Below, in pieces: positions 17,301-26,025 of a DNA stretch of 64,000 nucleotides (position 1 is the first letter of the stretch; the number at the start of each line of letters is the position of its first letter). The notes below the pieces were generated by a model, which saw only the letters and a program-made list of their open reading frames with translations, did not search any database and was not told where the DNA came from. The stretch spans positions 310,001-374,000 of the forward strand of contig NZ_RCWE01000001.1 in the NCBI RefSeq assembly GCF_018448925.1, in the 5' to 3' direction. Origin of the DNA: Photorhabdus akhurstii (GTDB lineage Bacteria > Pseudomonadota > Gammaproteobacteria > Enterobacterales > Enterobacteriaceae). A program made the translations under genes and the position numbers.

Positions 17301-17657
17301 ATGATTAAAGGATCGCGTTACGTTTTTGCTGTTTTATCTGCAATTTCTTTCCAGGCATTTGCCTCAAATTTTGATTATAAAAGTGATATTCCAGTTGATA
17401 ATAAGCCATCTGAGGAGTATTTAAAAAAACGGGAAAATCTTAAATCCGAGCATTGGGATGTGAATGAACTCATTGCAGATAATCAAGCGGCGGAGAAACG
17501 GGAACTGGCAAGGCAGTTACGAGAAGATGAATCTAATCGGAAGAGTCGAGAGTTTAATGATCGTGTCAATGAGAAAATCCGTCAGGATATTGAACGTGCT
17601 GCGCGTATTAAAGAGAATAACGGTATGACCAGAGATAACTTTTTTGATCGGGAATAA
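17301..17657 (+). CDS. Small exported protein of unknown function
   Basis: From the ATG at 17301 (GAGGG eight bases ahead) the product is 118 residues. It begins with a clear Sec signal peptide (MIKGSRYVFAVLSAISFQAFA, cut probably after AFA). The mature part is very hydrophilic and rich in Glu, Arg, Lys and Asn, with a predicted helical segment from about residue 55 (NQAAEKRELARQLREDE), likely a coiled coil. I do not recognise a family. It stands alone between iolR and csaA. An upstream in-frame start at 17265 would hide the signal peptide. Confidence 0.65.
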   Translation: MIKGSRYVFAVLSAISFQAFASNFDYKSDIPVDNKPSEEYLKKRENLKSEHWDVNELIADNQAAEKRELARQLREDESNRKSREFNDRVNEKIRQDIERAARIKENNGMTRDNFFDRE

Positions 17658-17801
17658 CCGTGACTTAAAGCAACTCGATAGTGAAGTGAATGACCTGTCG
17701 GAAAAAATAGGCAGTTTGTCGACAATTATTGACGCTCTTTCGAAAGAATTTTCTCCAATAGCATGTGAATATAATCACTTCGCACTAAAGGAGAAGAATA
17801 T

Positions 17802-18137
17802 ATGGAACAAATCGAGTGGGCTGACTTTGAGAAAGTCGATATGCGGGTTGGCACAATTATTTCAGTAGAATTGAATCCTAAAGCCAGCAAACCTGCCTAT
17901 AAATTACAAATTGATCTTGGCGAGTTGGGCGTTAAAAGTTCAAGCGCCCAGATAACTGTGCATTACATACCTGAACAATTAATTGGCCGTCAGGTTCTTT
18001 GTGTATGCAATTTTCCACCAAAACGGATTGCTGGTGTTAAATCAGAGGTGTTGTTAACCGGCAGTATGGATGAAAATGGTGCGGTGGTGATCGCAGAATT
18101 TACTCTTCCTGTCCCGAATGGTCATAAGTTATTGTAA
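17802..18137 (+). CDS. csaA: CsaA-type tRNA-binding protein
   Basis: The 111-residue product is a single OB-fold tRNA-binding domain of the EMAP/Arc1p type and is close to Bacillus CsaA (segments [30 protein letters not shown] and VPNGHKL). CsaA forms a dimer, binds tRNA and has been described as chaperone-like; its real role is not settled. Length and motifs are complete. AAAGGAG precedes the ATG. It is monocistronic between the small exported protein and an AraC-type gene. Confidence 0.9.
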   Translation: MEQIEWADFEKVDMRVGTIISVELNPKASKPAYKLQIDLGELGVKSSSAQITVHYIPEQLIGRQVLCVCNFPPKRIAGVKSEVLLTGSMDENGAVVIAEFTLPVPNGHKLL

Positions 18138-18193
18138 ACCAAGCTATTTTGTTGTCGAATAAATGGAGTGTATTTTAATCAGCGACAATAAAT

Positions 18194-18901
18194 ATGGCTG
18201 TTCAATTACCTTCATTACATTTACGCCAGTATTCTGCTGAAACAATTAGCCATAGCCACCAAGGGTTATGGCAGTTCGTTTTTGGCTATAACGGACAACT
18301 TGAGTTAAACGTAGAAGGACAACAAAGTACCGTTAGTTTTGGAAATGTTGTTATGATCCCACCGGATGCGAAACACAGCTTTTTCGCTAGTGGTGAAAAT
18401 CAGCAATTGGTGCTGGAGTTGCCTTCGGCACTGTTTAATCAATTACATAGTGATTCTTTCTGGCAACCCTTACCTGATTCTGCCCTTGCTCTTATTAAGT
18501 GGTTGCATGATTACCCTCAGCCACCCGCTAATCACGCTGATGCTGCCCGTTTGCTGCTTGCTCAACTACCACAAGTAGGCTCGTCTTCAACGTTGATAGT
18601 CAAACTGCGTCAGGGGCTTGTTGGGCGTCTGCATGAGAAAGTGACGGTGATGGATATGGCTGATATTTGCGCAGTATCTGCCAGTACCTTGCGTCGTAAA
18701 CTGTTTATGGCGACAGGGATGAGTCCAATGGCTTATTTGAAAACATGTCGGATGGAATTTGCCTATAACTTGTTGGCTTACAGTGATAGGACTCTGGCTG
18801 ACATTGCTTTTCTGTCTGGTTATGCCTCCCAGTCAGCTTTTACCTTTGCATTTAGTCAACATTATGGTTGTACTCCAGCCAGGTTGCGTAAAGCCAAATG
18901 A
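18194..18901 (+). CDS. AraC-family transcriptional regulator
   Basis: The 235-residue product has an N-terminal cupin sensor (about residues 15-95, with QFVFGYNGQLELNVEG and MIPPDAKHSFF) and a C-terminal double helix-turn-helix (about 135-235; DMADICAVSASTLRRKL and LADIAFLSGYASQSAFTFAFSQHYGCTPARLRK). It should bind DNA in response to a small ligand. The ribosome site is weak, so the start is uncertain. Its target is not evident; csaA upstream and the toxin-antitoxin pair downstream are in the same direction. Confidence 0.85.
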   Translation: MAVQLPSLHLRQYSAETISHSHQGLWQFVFGYNGQLELNVEGQQSTVSFGNVVMIPPDAKHSFFASGENQQLVLELPSALFNQLHSDSFWQPLPDSALALIKWLHDYPQPPANHADAARLLLAQLPQVGSSSTLIVKLRQGLVGRLHEKVTVMDMADICAVSASTLRRKLFMATGMSPMAYLKTCRMEFAYNLLAYSDRTLADIAFLSGYASQSAFTFAFSQHYGCTPARLRKAK

Positions 18902-18926
18902 TATTTTCAGCATTTTATGACTTGAT

Positions 18927-18943
18927 GCACAATATGATTGTGC
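18927..18943. promoter_or_regulatory. Inverted repeat, likely HigA operator
   Basis: GCACAAT and ATTGTGC flank a 3-base spacer, 25 bases before the higB start. Antitoxins of this class repress their own operon by binding such a palindrome near the promoter. Confidence 0.5.
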
Positions 18944-18968
18944 GTAATATACAAACAACGAGGATGTT

Positions 18969-19256
18969 ATGGCTGTTGAATTCAAGGATAGATGGCTAGA
19001 AAGATTTTACGAACAGGATTTACCGCACAAATGCATACCTGCATCTTTACAGCGTGCGCTATACAGAAAACTACAAATTCTGGATGCATCGGTTAAAGAA
19101 GCTGATTTAAGAATCCCTCCGGGAAACCATTTTGAACATTTAAATGGTTATTTAAGGGGATGGTGCTCAATAAGAGTAAACAGGCAATACAGGCTTATTT
19201 TTCAATGGATTGATGGTATTGCAGTTGATACATATCTGGATCCTCATAACTATTAA
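18969..19256 (+). CDS. higB: HigB-type toxin (RelE superfamily ribonuclease)
   Basis: The 95-residue product is a RelE/HigB-fold protein. The segment LRIPPGNHFEHLNGYLRGWCSIRVNRQYRLIFQW holds the conserved pattern of HigB toxins (PPG...L.G...SIRVN.Q.R..F). Such toxins cut mRNA on the ribosome. It precedes its antitoxin by 16 bases, the reversed toxin-first order typical of higBA. An AT-rich promoter and a palindrome lie just upstream. Confidence 0.88.
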   Translation: MAVEFKDRWLERFYEQDLPHKCIPASLQRALYRKLQILDASVKEADLRIPPGNHFEHLNGYLRGWCSIRVNRQYRLIFQWIDGIAVDTYLDPHNY

Positions 19257-19272
19257 ACTGAGGGAAATAATA

Positions 19273-19596
19273 ATGAGAAATACAAAACGTCGCCCTGCGA
19301 CAGTGGGTGAAATATTGGTGAGTGAGTTTCTGGCGCCTTTGAATATTGAAATTAATATGCTTGCGGAAGCTATGGGTGTTCACCGTAATACATTAAGCAG
19401 GATTGTGCATGATAAAGGTTCGCTGACCGTTCCTATGGCGATCAAATTGGCAGCGGCTTTGGGGAACACCGCAGAGTTTTGGCTGAATATTCAGCATGCC
19501 GTTGAACTATGGGATGTGCGTAATCATGCATATCAAGCGGAGTCATTGAATGTGAAACAGATAGTTAAGCCATCAATCATAACGGCAGTGCATTGA
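19273..19596 (+). CDS. higA: HigA-type antitoxin (XRE/Cro-like)
   Basis: The 107-residue product has the HigA helix-turn-helix (about residues 10-75; TVGEILVSEFLAPL, MLAEAMGVHRNTLSRIV, MAIKLAAALGNTAEFWLNIQ). It should bind and silence HigB and repress the operon through the DNA-binding domain. The ATG at 19273 has GAGGG ahead; the longer frame from 19210 overlaps higB and is rejected. A strong terminator hairpin follows at 19615-19648. Confidence 0.9.
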   Translation: MRNTKRRPATVGEILVSEFLAPLNIEINMLAEAMGVHRNTLSRIVHDKGSLTVPMAIKLAAALGNTAEFWLNIQHAVELWDVRNHAYQAESLNVKQIVKPSIITAVH

Positions 19597-19614
19597 TGGA
19601 TTTGTTGTTAAGGG

Positions 19615-19648
19615 CATAAAGCCATCTGAATCATAAGATGGCTTTATG
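19615..19648. terminator. Bidirectional terminator between higA and the POT transporter
   Basis: CATAAAGCCATCT and AGATGGCTTTATG form a 13-bp perfect stem with an 8-base loop between two converging genes. Confidence 0.75.
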
Positions 19649-19661
19649 CTGATTATCGATA

Positions 19662-21200
19662 TTATTGAGCTTTTGCTTCTGATTTATCAGCATTGTTAAG
19701 CAAGCGACGAATAGGGACAACTAACATCATCAATACGACTGCGCAAATAACTAGAGCCAAAGATACACGGGAGAACAGATCAGGCAGGCTGTCCAGTCGA
19801 TCCGCGCGTACATGCCCGCCGATCAGGCCAGCAGCCAGATTACCCAAAGCATTTGCACAAAACCATAAGCCCATGACCTGACCGCGCATTGGGGATGGGG
19901 CCAGTATCGTCACCGTTGCGAGTCCAATTGGGCTAAGGCACAGTTCACCGAGTGTCAGCAACAGAATACTTGCGACCAGCCAGAGTGGAGAAACAGTTTC
20001 ACCTGTTGCTAATACATTCTGGGCCGCTAGGATCATCAAACCAAAACCACCGGCACCGAACAGAATACCAATAATGAATTTACTGATACTGCTTGGGTTA
20101 ATATTACTTTTGGCCAATGCAGGCCAGAGCCAACTGAATATGGGGGCCAGTAGGACAATGAATAGTGCGTTGATTGATTGGAACCATACTGTTGGGATCT
20201 CAAATCCCATCACTAAGCGGTTAGTATAATCATTGGCAAACAGGTTAAATGAGGTTGGTTTTTGCTCGAATGCAGACCAAAAGAAGGCAGAGGATACTAA
20301 CAGAATAAAACAAACTAACAGACGGGAACGGTCACTACCACTCAAACCAGCAAACAGGAACAGATAGATAAAGTAAAGTATTACACAGGATGAGATGACA
20401 TAGACCATCGTGCTGGCCACGGCCACTGGATTAAATGGAATAATACCGAGGGCAAGTAGGGCAATGATCGCCATCATAGAGAGAATAGCGGTCAAAACCC
20501 ATTTGCCGACATTTTTACGTTTGACTGTAGGGCGATCCCAGTTTGAATCCAATCCACCCTCTTTGTCGTAACGGCGCATCAGGGGAACCGCGTAGAAGCG
20601 GAATATCAGTAGGGCAACTAGCATTCCTAGCCCACCAATACCAAAACCCCAATGCCAGCCATAGTCTTGAATTAATAAGCCGGTAATTAATGGAGAGATA
20701 AAGGAACCGAGATTAATCCCCATGTAGAATAGGGAAAAACCCCCATCACGGCGTGGATCATCTTTTTTATACAGTGTGCCGACCATCACGGTGATACAGG
20801 TTTTAAACAGCCCTGTTCCTAATACGATCAGTAGTAAACCGATAAAAAACAGGTGATGACTCGAGAAAGCGGAAAGAGCGATAGACAGATGCCCTAATGC
20901 AATAATGATCGAACCATACCAGACTGCTTGACGCTGACCCAACCAGTTATCCGCCAGCCAACCACCGGGTAGTGCGGTCAGATAAACACTACCTGCGAAG
21001 ATACCGACAATGGCAGCGGCCTGTTCACGGGGAATACCCATACCACCATCATAGATGGTTGCAGCCATGAATAAGATCAACAGTGGACGAATGCCGTAGT
21101 AAGAGAAACGTTCCCACATTTCTGTGAAGAACAAAGAACTCAATGGGTAAGGATGCCCAAAAAAAGTTCTGGTTTTTGTATTGTCAATGGAAGATTGCAT
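19662..21200 (-). CDS. Proton-dependent oligopeptide (POT family) transporter
   Basis: The 512-residue inner-membrane protein has about 14 membrane segments and the POT signatures FFTEMWERFSYYG (about residues 25-37) and GTGLFKTCITVMVGTLY. These carriers import di- and tripeptides with protons. It could be one of the enterobacterial Dtp proteins, but I cannot assign which. The gene has a long AT-rich upstream region with an ERIC-like repeat and converges with the higBA operon. Confidence 0.88.
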   Translation of the reverse strand: MQSSIDNTKTRTFFGHPYPLSSLFFTEMWERFSYYGIRPLLILFMAATIYDGGMGIPREQAAAIVGIFAGSVYLTALPGGWLADNWLGQRQAVWYGSIIIALGHLSIALSAFSSHHLFFIGLLLIVLGTGLFKTCITVMVGTLYKKDDPRRDGGFSLFYMGINLGSFISPLITGLLIQDYGWHWGFGIGGLGMLVALLIFRFYAVPLMRRYDKEGGLDSNWDRPTVKRKNVGKWVLTAILSMMAIIALLALGIIPFNPVAVASTMVYVISSCVILYFIYLFLFAGLSGSDRSRLLVCFILLVSSAFFWSAFEQKPTSFNLFANDYTNRLVMGFEIPTVWFQSINALFIVLLAPIFSWLWPALAKSNINPSSISKFIIGILFGAGGFGLMILAAQNVLATGETVSPLWLVASILLLTLGELCLSPIGLATVTILAPSPMRGQVMGLWFCANALGNLAAGLIGGHVRADRLDSLPDLFSRVSLALVICAVVLMMLVVPIRRLLNNADKSEAKAQ

Positions 21201-21727
21201 CTAAGTTTTCCTATAAGACTACACTCTAGGAGTGCGGTGTGTGTGACAAATAAAGCTTTTAAAAAGCTCTTTCAAATTTAGGTTTAGAGCAAACAAAAAA
21301 GCCACATTTTTATTAAATGATGTCATGTCTTGTTAATATATTTTTAACATATTTTCCGGTCAATTTTATTAACAAGTAGGATATCTCTTACTTATATTCC
21401 ACTTTTCAGAGCAAAATCCGACATAAATCTCATTTCTCATAATTGATAGGTTAAAATGAGGATGAAGCCTATTGACTTACTTCTATTTATATTCAATGTA
21501 TTTTTATGGAAAAAGTATTTTAAAATAATAAATTAAGTAATAACTATAATATATAAGACATCTTTTTAAGGGCTAGATATTAACGGTAATAGTGAAAGGT
21601 AGGAAAAGTAAAGTGATTTGATTGTCAACTTGGTATTTATTCGGAAATATTAGATTACTCCTTATTTTTTATATAAAAATTAGAAATAAATTAAATTAAA
21701 AAGTATAACCTCAACATTGAAATGAGA
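21201..21727. other. AT-rich intergenic region upstream of the POT gene
   Basis: About 530 bases with no plausible gene. It must hold the promoter of the POT transporter, but I could not single out a convincing box. Confidence 0.5.
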
Positions 21728-21854
21728 TATACCCTATGGATTTCAAGATGCATCGCGACGGCAAGGGAGCGAATCCCCGGGAGCATAGCAAACTATGTGA
21801 CCGGGGTGAGTGAGTGCAGCCAACAAAGAGGCAACTTGAAAGATGACGGGTATA
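21728..21854. repeat. ERIC-like intergenic repeat (about 127 bp)
   Basis: The element starts TATACCC and ends GGGTATA, and inner arms TTTCAAG and CTTGAAA pair as well. The centre (CCCCGGGAGCATAG, then CTATGTGACCGGGG) and the following GAGTGAGTGCAGCCAAC closely follow the ERIC consensus of enterobacteria, which is also about 127 bp. It is a non-autonomous, transcribed palindrome with no coding capacity, lying between lpxL and the POT gene. Confidence 0.85.
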
Positions 21855-21929
21855 GTCAATTATTGGGTTGTATGGTATGAGAAAGCGATTATGGCTGCTT
21901 CTTGGGCTGAGAAGCAGCCGTTAATGAAT

Positions 21930-22871
21930 TTAATGGACTTTATCAGCTTGCCCGTACAGAGAAGGCATACCCTTGGGTCGGGTTTTAAAACGACGATGTA
22001 ACCACATGTATTGATCAGGTGCTTGTAAAATTTCCTGTTCTACGACTTTGTTCATGAAGGCAGCCGCTTTCACTTCATCGTCTTTTGGAAATCCTGCTAC
22101 TGCCGGTTGAATAATCAGTTCATAACCTTTTCCTTCAGGCAGACGACGGGGGGTAAATGGGATCATTGCCGGATCAGCGAGACGTACAAGTATTGAAGTG
22201 CCGGTGGTTGTTGCAGCATGTTCAACAGCAAATAACGGTGCAAATACACTTTTTCGCGGGCCGTAATCATGATCGGGGGCGTACCAGACAATTTCGCCAT
22301 TTTTTAGGCAGCGGATCATGCCCTTGACATCTTTTCTATCCAACATGTATTTGTTGGAGCGTAGTCGTCCCCATGTTTGTAACCAATCCATAACCGGATT
22401 ATCGTTCGGGCGGTAGACGCCAATGCCTGGATTGAGCAAACCGAGAATACGGGCGCCGAGTTCTAACGTCAGGAAGTGGATACCAATAACAATAATTCCT
22501 TGCCCGGTAGTTTGAATTTTCTGAATATTTTCTCGCCCAGTCACTTTAAACCAGCGTTCTATCCGCCAGTCAGGCCAAAACCAGGCCATACCCGTTTCAA
22601 ATATTCCCATTCCGACGGATTCGAAGTTTTTTATTAATAGTGCGTCGCGTTTCTCCTGTGACATATCAGGAAAACATAGCTCAAGATTTCTTTCGGCAAC
22701 TTTGGCTCGTTTTTTCAGAAAGCGCATAGAAAACCTGCCCAGACGAGTGCCTATCCAGTAAATAACGGGATAGGGGAGCAGAACCAGTAAGTAAAGCAGA
22801 CAGATACCAAACCAGGTAGGCCAATAACGGGGATGAAGTAGTGAACGTTGAAAAGAAGGTGCTTGTATCAT
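21930..22871 (-). CDS. lpxL: Lipid A biosynthesis lauroyltransferase
   Basis: The enzyme adds a secondary acyl chain to Kdo2-lipid IVA at the inner face of the inner membrane. The 313-residue product has one N-terminal membrane anchor (about residues 18-37) and the acyltransferase motif [10 protein letters not shown] (about 133-142), followed by [11 protein letters not shown] and [11 protein letters not shown]. These segments resemble LpxL more than the cold-induced LpxP. It is divergent from dinI, with trhO beyond, a neighbourhood shared with E. coli. Confidence 0.92.
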   Translation of the reverse strand: MIQAPSFQRSLLHPRYWPTWFGICLLYLLVLLPYPVIYWIGTRLGRFSMRFLKKRAKVAERNLELCFPDMSQEKRDALLIKNFESVGMGIFETGMAWFWPDWRIERWFKVTGRENIQKIQTTGQGIIVIGIHFLTLELGARILGLLNPGIGVYRPNDNPVMDWLQTWGRLRSNKYMLDRKDVKGMIRCLKNGEIVWYAPDHDYGPRKSVFAPLFAVEHAATTTGTSILVRLADPAMIPFTPRRLPEGKGYELIIQPAVAGFPKDDEVKAAAFMNKVVEQEILQAPDQYMWLHRRFKTRPKGMPSLYGQADKVH

Positions 22872-23115
22872 GGATTCTCGGGTTTTTATAGTTCCAATAA
22901 GATGGAAAAAATAGTTCCTCTATTGTGACATTTTTTAACGGGATATCGAAGTTTTCAAATGTGAAATGTTTATGATCTCAATTTTAGTCGATGGTGGTGT
23001 GCTTATTTATTATCCCGTTTTGCCATTGGTGAAAGAATGATAGTTCATAATTTACTGATAAATAAAAATTAAAATAGTTTTACAGAGCTATTTACAATTC
23101 ATGTAGATAATATTA

Positions 23116-23131
23116 CTGTTTATATAAACAG
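23116..23131. promoter_or_regulatory. LexA (SOS) box of dinI
   Basis: CTGTTTATATAAACAG is a perfect palindrome that fits the LexA consensus CTGT-N8-ACAG, 23 bases before the dinI start. Confidence 0.9.
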
Positions 23132-23154
23132 TGTTGTTTGTGGAGGGAAAAATT

Positions 23155-23391
23155 ATGCATGTAGAAGTCACTATCGATAAGTCTAAAAAACTGCCAAAAG
23201 GTGCTGTCCCTGCGCTTGCTGAAGAACTGGATAACCGTCTTAGACGTCGATGGCCTGATATTAAAACCAATGTAAAGCTGGCAAGCCATGATGGGCTATC
23301 TGTTCGTGGCGGCAATCTTGATGACAGGAAAGCCGTTGAAGAGATTCTACAGGAGACATGGGAAAGCGCTGATGATTGGTTCCAGCCCTGA
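23155..23391 (+). CDS. dinI: DNA damage-inducible protein I
   Basis: DinI binds RecA filaments and tunes the SOS response. The 78-residue product matches the family in length and in sequence (MHVEVTIDK start, ELDNRLRRRWP, SVRGG). The ATG at 23155 has TGGAGGG ahead; an upstream in-frame start at 23131 would sit inside the LexA box. The box directly before the gene shows SOS control. The gene ends at a terminator hairpin near 23489. Confidence 0.95.
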   Translation: MHVEVTIDKSKKLPKGAVPALAEELDNRLRRRWPDIKTNVKLASHDGLSVRGGNLDDRKAVEEILQETWESADDWFQP

Positions 23392-23488
23392 TAAGGATTA
23401 AGTTACTGCCAGTTAAACCTGCGGGTTGTCGGCTGTTTGACTTATCTATCCTATTACTTGTGTGCAAAGGGCTGCATGCTCGACTAAT

Positions 23489-23510
23489 GGGAGGGACGCC
23501 TCCCGTTTTA
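23489..23510 (+). terminator. Intrinsic terminator after dinI
   Basis: GGGAGG, a 4-base loop and CCTCCC are followed by GTTTTA, about 100 bases after the dinI stop. Confidence 0.65.
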
Positions 23511-23643
23511 CCACTGATTTCCTATCGCTGCGTTACAAATGACTACTCGTTGAAAATCATTTTCGTTATCATATTACGCTTGATAGCGGAGGCTATCACT
23601 TATACATCCCTATTTTATGACTTGAAATTCAGGAAAGTACACC

Positions 23644-24702
23644 ATGCCAGTGTTACACAACCGCATTTCTAATAGAGAGCTGAAAGCACGTATGTTGGCG
23701 GAGACCCAGCCTCGTACTACCATCTCTTTTTACAAATATTTTAATATCTTAGATCCTCTGGCTTTTCGTAACAGCTTGTATCAACAATTTACCGACCTCT
23801 CAGTATTTGGCCGGGTTTATATTGCGAAAGAAGGGATCAATGCTCAGATAAGTCTGCCAACTCATAATTTGGAAGCATTCAAGGCGTTATTGTATAGCGT
23901 TGATCCTGCATTGAATAATTTGAGGCTGAATATTGCTCTGGATGATGATGGGAAATCTTTCTGGGTTCTGCGTATGAAAGTACGTGACCGCGTAGTGGCT
24001 GATGGGATTGAAGATGAAACTTTTGATCCATCAAGAACCGGCGAGTACCTTAAAGCAGAGCAGGTCAACCAGATGCTGGATAATCCTGATACGCTATTTG
24101 TCGATATGCGCAATCACTATGAATATGAAGTCGGGCATTTTGAAAATGCAATTGAAATTCCTTCTGATACGTTCCGTGAACAACTGCCAATGGCGGTGGA
24201 AATGTTGCAGGATAATAAGGATAAAAATATTGTAATGTACTGCACCGGTGGTATTCGTTGTGAAAAAGCCAGTGCTTATATGTTGCACAATGGCTTTAAA
24301 AACGTCTATCACGTAGAGGGCGGTATTATCGAATATGCCCGTAAAGCGAGGGAACAGGGATTACCGGTACGTTTTATTGGTAAAAACTTTGTCTTTGATG
24401 AGCGGATGGGAGAGCGTATTTCAGATGAGGTGATTGCTCATTGCCATCAATGTGGTGCGTCTTGCGATAGTCATACTAATTGTAAGAATGAAGGGTGCCA
24501 CTTGTTATTTATTCAGTGCCAAGAGTGTGCGACTAAATTTGAAGGCTGTTGTAGCGAAGCGTGCAGAGAAGAAATAAGGTTACCGGAAACCGAACAGCGT
24601 TCTCGCCGTGCCGGTCGTGAAAATGGAGCTAAAATATTTAATAAATCCCGGCATCGCCTACAGGATGGATTGAGCAGTACTTCAATACAGTCTGTTGAAT
24701 AA
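23644..24702 (+). CDS. trhO: tRNA uridine(34) hydroxylase (oxygen-dependent)
   Basis: TrhO (formerly YceA) makes 5-hydroxyuridine at position 34 of certain tRNAs. The 352-residue product has an N-terminal ferredoxin-like domain (to about 120), a rhodanese domain with the catalytic cysteine in [12 protein letters not shown] (about residue 200), and a cysteine-rich C-terminus ([23 protein letters not shown]) that probably binds zinc. Length and order are normal. It lies downstream of dinI, with a hairpin after its stop. Confidence 0.93.
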   Translation: MPVLHNRISNRELKARMLAETQPRTTISFYKYFNILDPLAFRNSLYQQFTDLSVFGRVYIAKEGINAQISLPTHNLEAFKALLYSVDPALNNLRLNIALDDDGKSFWVLRMKVRDRVVADGIEDETFDPSRTGEYLKAEQVNQMLDNPDTLFVDMRNHYEYEVGHFENAIEIPSDTFREQLPMAVEMLQDNKDKNIVMYCTGGIRCEKASAYMLHNGFKNVYHVEGGIIEYARKAREQGLPVRFIGKNFVFDERMGERISDEVIAHCHQCGASCDSHTNCKNEGCHLLFIQCQECATKFEGCCSEACREEIRLPETEQRSRRAGRENGAKIFNKSRHRLQDGLSSTSIQSVE

Positions 24703-24711
24703 TGTGATTAA

Positions 24712-24737
24712 TCGCTGGCACAGAGAGCAATGTGCCA
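24712..24737 (+). terminator. Hairpin after trhO
   Basis: GCTGGCACA and TGTGCCAGC pair perfectly (9 bp, 8-base loop), followed by a moderately T-rich stretch. It probably ends the trhO transcript. Confidence 0.6.
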
Positions 24738-24764
24738 GCTTATTCGATTTAGTTAAAGGAGACT

Positions 24765-25367
24765 TTAATAGAGATATTTAAATACATTGTAAATAAAGCA
24801 GAGTTCAATTCTATTACGCACATTCATCTTTTCAGTAATGTGTCTTTTATGGGAATAGACTGTGCTACTACTGATCTTTAACTTTTGTGATATCTTGTAA
24901 TTAGGCGTTTCTTTCATCCAGTAATCGATAACTTTATGCTCTTGAGGACTGAAGATAGAGCAACATTGGTCGACTGTCGCTTTATGTCTCTGAATTTCCT
25001 GCAATGTAGTTTTGCTAATTTTATTAAGCAGATAGGTAAGATTTTTCTTTGCCAGAATAAAAGCATTATCCTTCAATGCAATATGATTGTCACAATAAGG
25101 ATAAGCGCTATTAAGGTATATATATATACGCGTGTTATCTATAAGAGTAATAAATTTCTGTAAATCGGAACAGTAACTGGCATGATGGCAATAGTGTGTC
25201 AAATTAGCCAGAACGATATCAGGAGAAAAATGAGTTACAATATCTATAGCCTCGTTGATTGAAGGCGAGTCAACGATTTCAAGATTTTCAGCATTATCGC
25301 TCTGCTTTAAAAATTCGCTGATACCTGAACGGGTATAATAGCACTCTTCAACAACTAAGATTTTCAT
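24765..25367 (-). CDS. LuxR-type regulator with a degenerate receiver domain
   Basis: From the ATG at 25367 the product is 200 residues. Residues 1 to about 120 resemble a response-regulator receiver (MKILVVEECYYTRSGISEFL), but the phosphorylated aspartate position reads VLANLTHY, so no acceptor Asp is visible and the second acidic residue of the pocket is weak. Residues about 135-195 are a LuxR/GerE helix-turn-helix (FSPQEHKVIDYW, TPNYKISQKLKISSSTVYSHKRHI). This looks like an accessory regulator of the RcsA kind, acting without phosphorylation, perhaps as a partner of another regulator. A GTG start at 25403 is possible. The target is unknown. Confidence 0.75.
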   Translation of the reverse strand: MKILVVEECYYTRSGISEFLKQSDNAENLEIVDSPSINEAIDIVTHFSPDIVLANLTHYCHHASYCSDLQKFITLIDNTRIYIYLNSAYPYCDNHIALKDNAFILAKKNLTYLLNKISKTTLQEIQRHKATVDQCCSIFSPQEHKVIDYWMKETPNYKISQKLKISSSTVYSHKRHITEKMNVRNRIELCFIYNVFKYLY

Positions 25368-25531
25368 TATTGTACATCCCTGTTCCTGTTTGGCCAAACT
25401 CACAATAAACGCCCCATATATTAGTAGTCAACTCGGCAATTGTGATGGTTAAGTTAACTTAATCCGAAATTATTATATAGTGATATGGTATTCCAGACAA
25501 AATCTTTGAGATGAATTGATGTGTCTCCTAG

Positions 25532-25559
25532 CCGGACACCCATTTATACGGGTGTCCGG
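25532..25559. terminator. Hairpin between bssS and the LuxR-type gene
   Basis: CCGGACACCC and GGGTGTCCGG form a 10-bp perfect stem with an 8-base loop, 12 bases beyond the bssS stop. No U-tract follows on the minus strand, so I rate it as a possible terminator. Confidence 0.5.
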
Positions 25560-25570
25560 GTTTAAGATTA

Positions 25571-25825
25571 TTAATGTTTCGTATGGTTTAGATCGCTGTA
25601 TTCTGAAGATTCGATCTTTTCAATTCCTGCCTGGAGGATGTATATCAATTGCTTTGCAATGTCAGTTGTCAACCATAAGGTGCGATCTACCATGACATGT
25701 TCTGGTGTTTGATCTTGGGAGGACAAATAGTGAAGGCGTAGCATCATTGCATCATATGTATCAACGGTACTCACATCCCAACCTACAACAGGATGCGTTT
25801 GAATAACCTCATCTTTACTGCCCAT
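25571..25825 (-). CDS. bssS: Biofilm regulator BssS family protein
   Basis: The 84-residue product matches E. coli BssS (YceP) in length and along its sequence (EVIQTHPVVGWDVSTVDTYDAMMLRLHY, then TLWLTTDIAKQ and AGIEKIES). BssS affects biofilm and indole/AI-2-linked gene expression in E. coli, by an unknown mechanism. A GGAGG lies ahead of the start. The order dinI, bssS, pyrC recalls the E. coli neighbourhood, here with two genes inserted between. Confidence 0.9.
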   Translation of the reverse strand: MGSKDEVIQTHPVVGWDVSTVDTYDAMMLRLHYLSSQDQTPEHVMVDRTLWLTTDIAKQLIYILQAGIEKIESSEYSDLNHTKH

Positions 25826-26025
25826 AAAACCTCCTAATCAGATCACTGCATTATTTATTAATATCATTGACTAAGAGCAAACTACCTCATTCTCGAATGA
25901 GTCATTAGTTAGTATATGCTTTTTAATGAAAGTAAGAAGGTTTTTTGTTAGGAATTATGAGTCAATTTGTTGGTGTATTGATAACTATGTAAATTAATGG
26001 GGATAATGACTATCCCCATGTTATA

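Noticed and set aside
17644-17868. A 74-residue frame between the small exported protein and csaA
   Set aside because: It overlaps the start of csaA in another frame, has no ribosome site, and its end is just csaA sequence out of frame.
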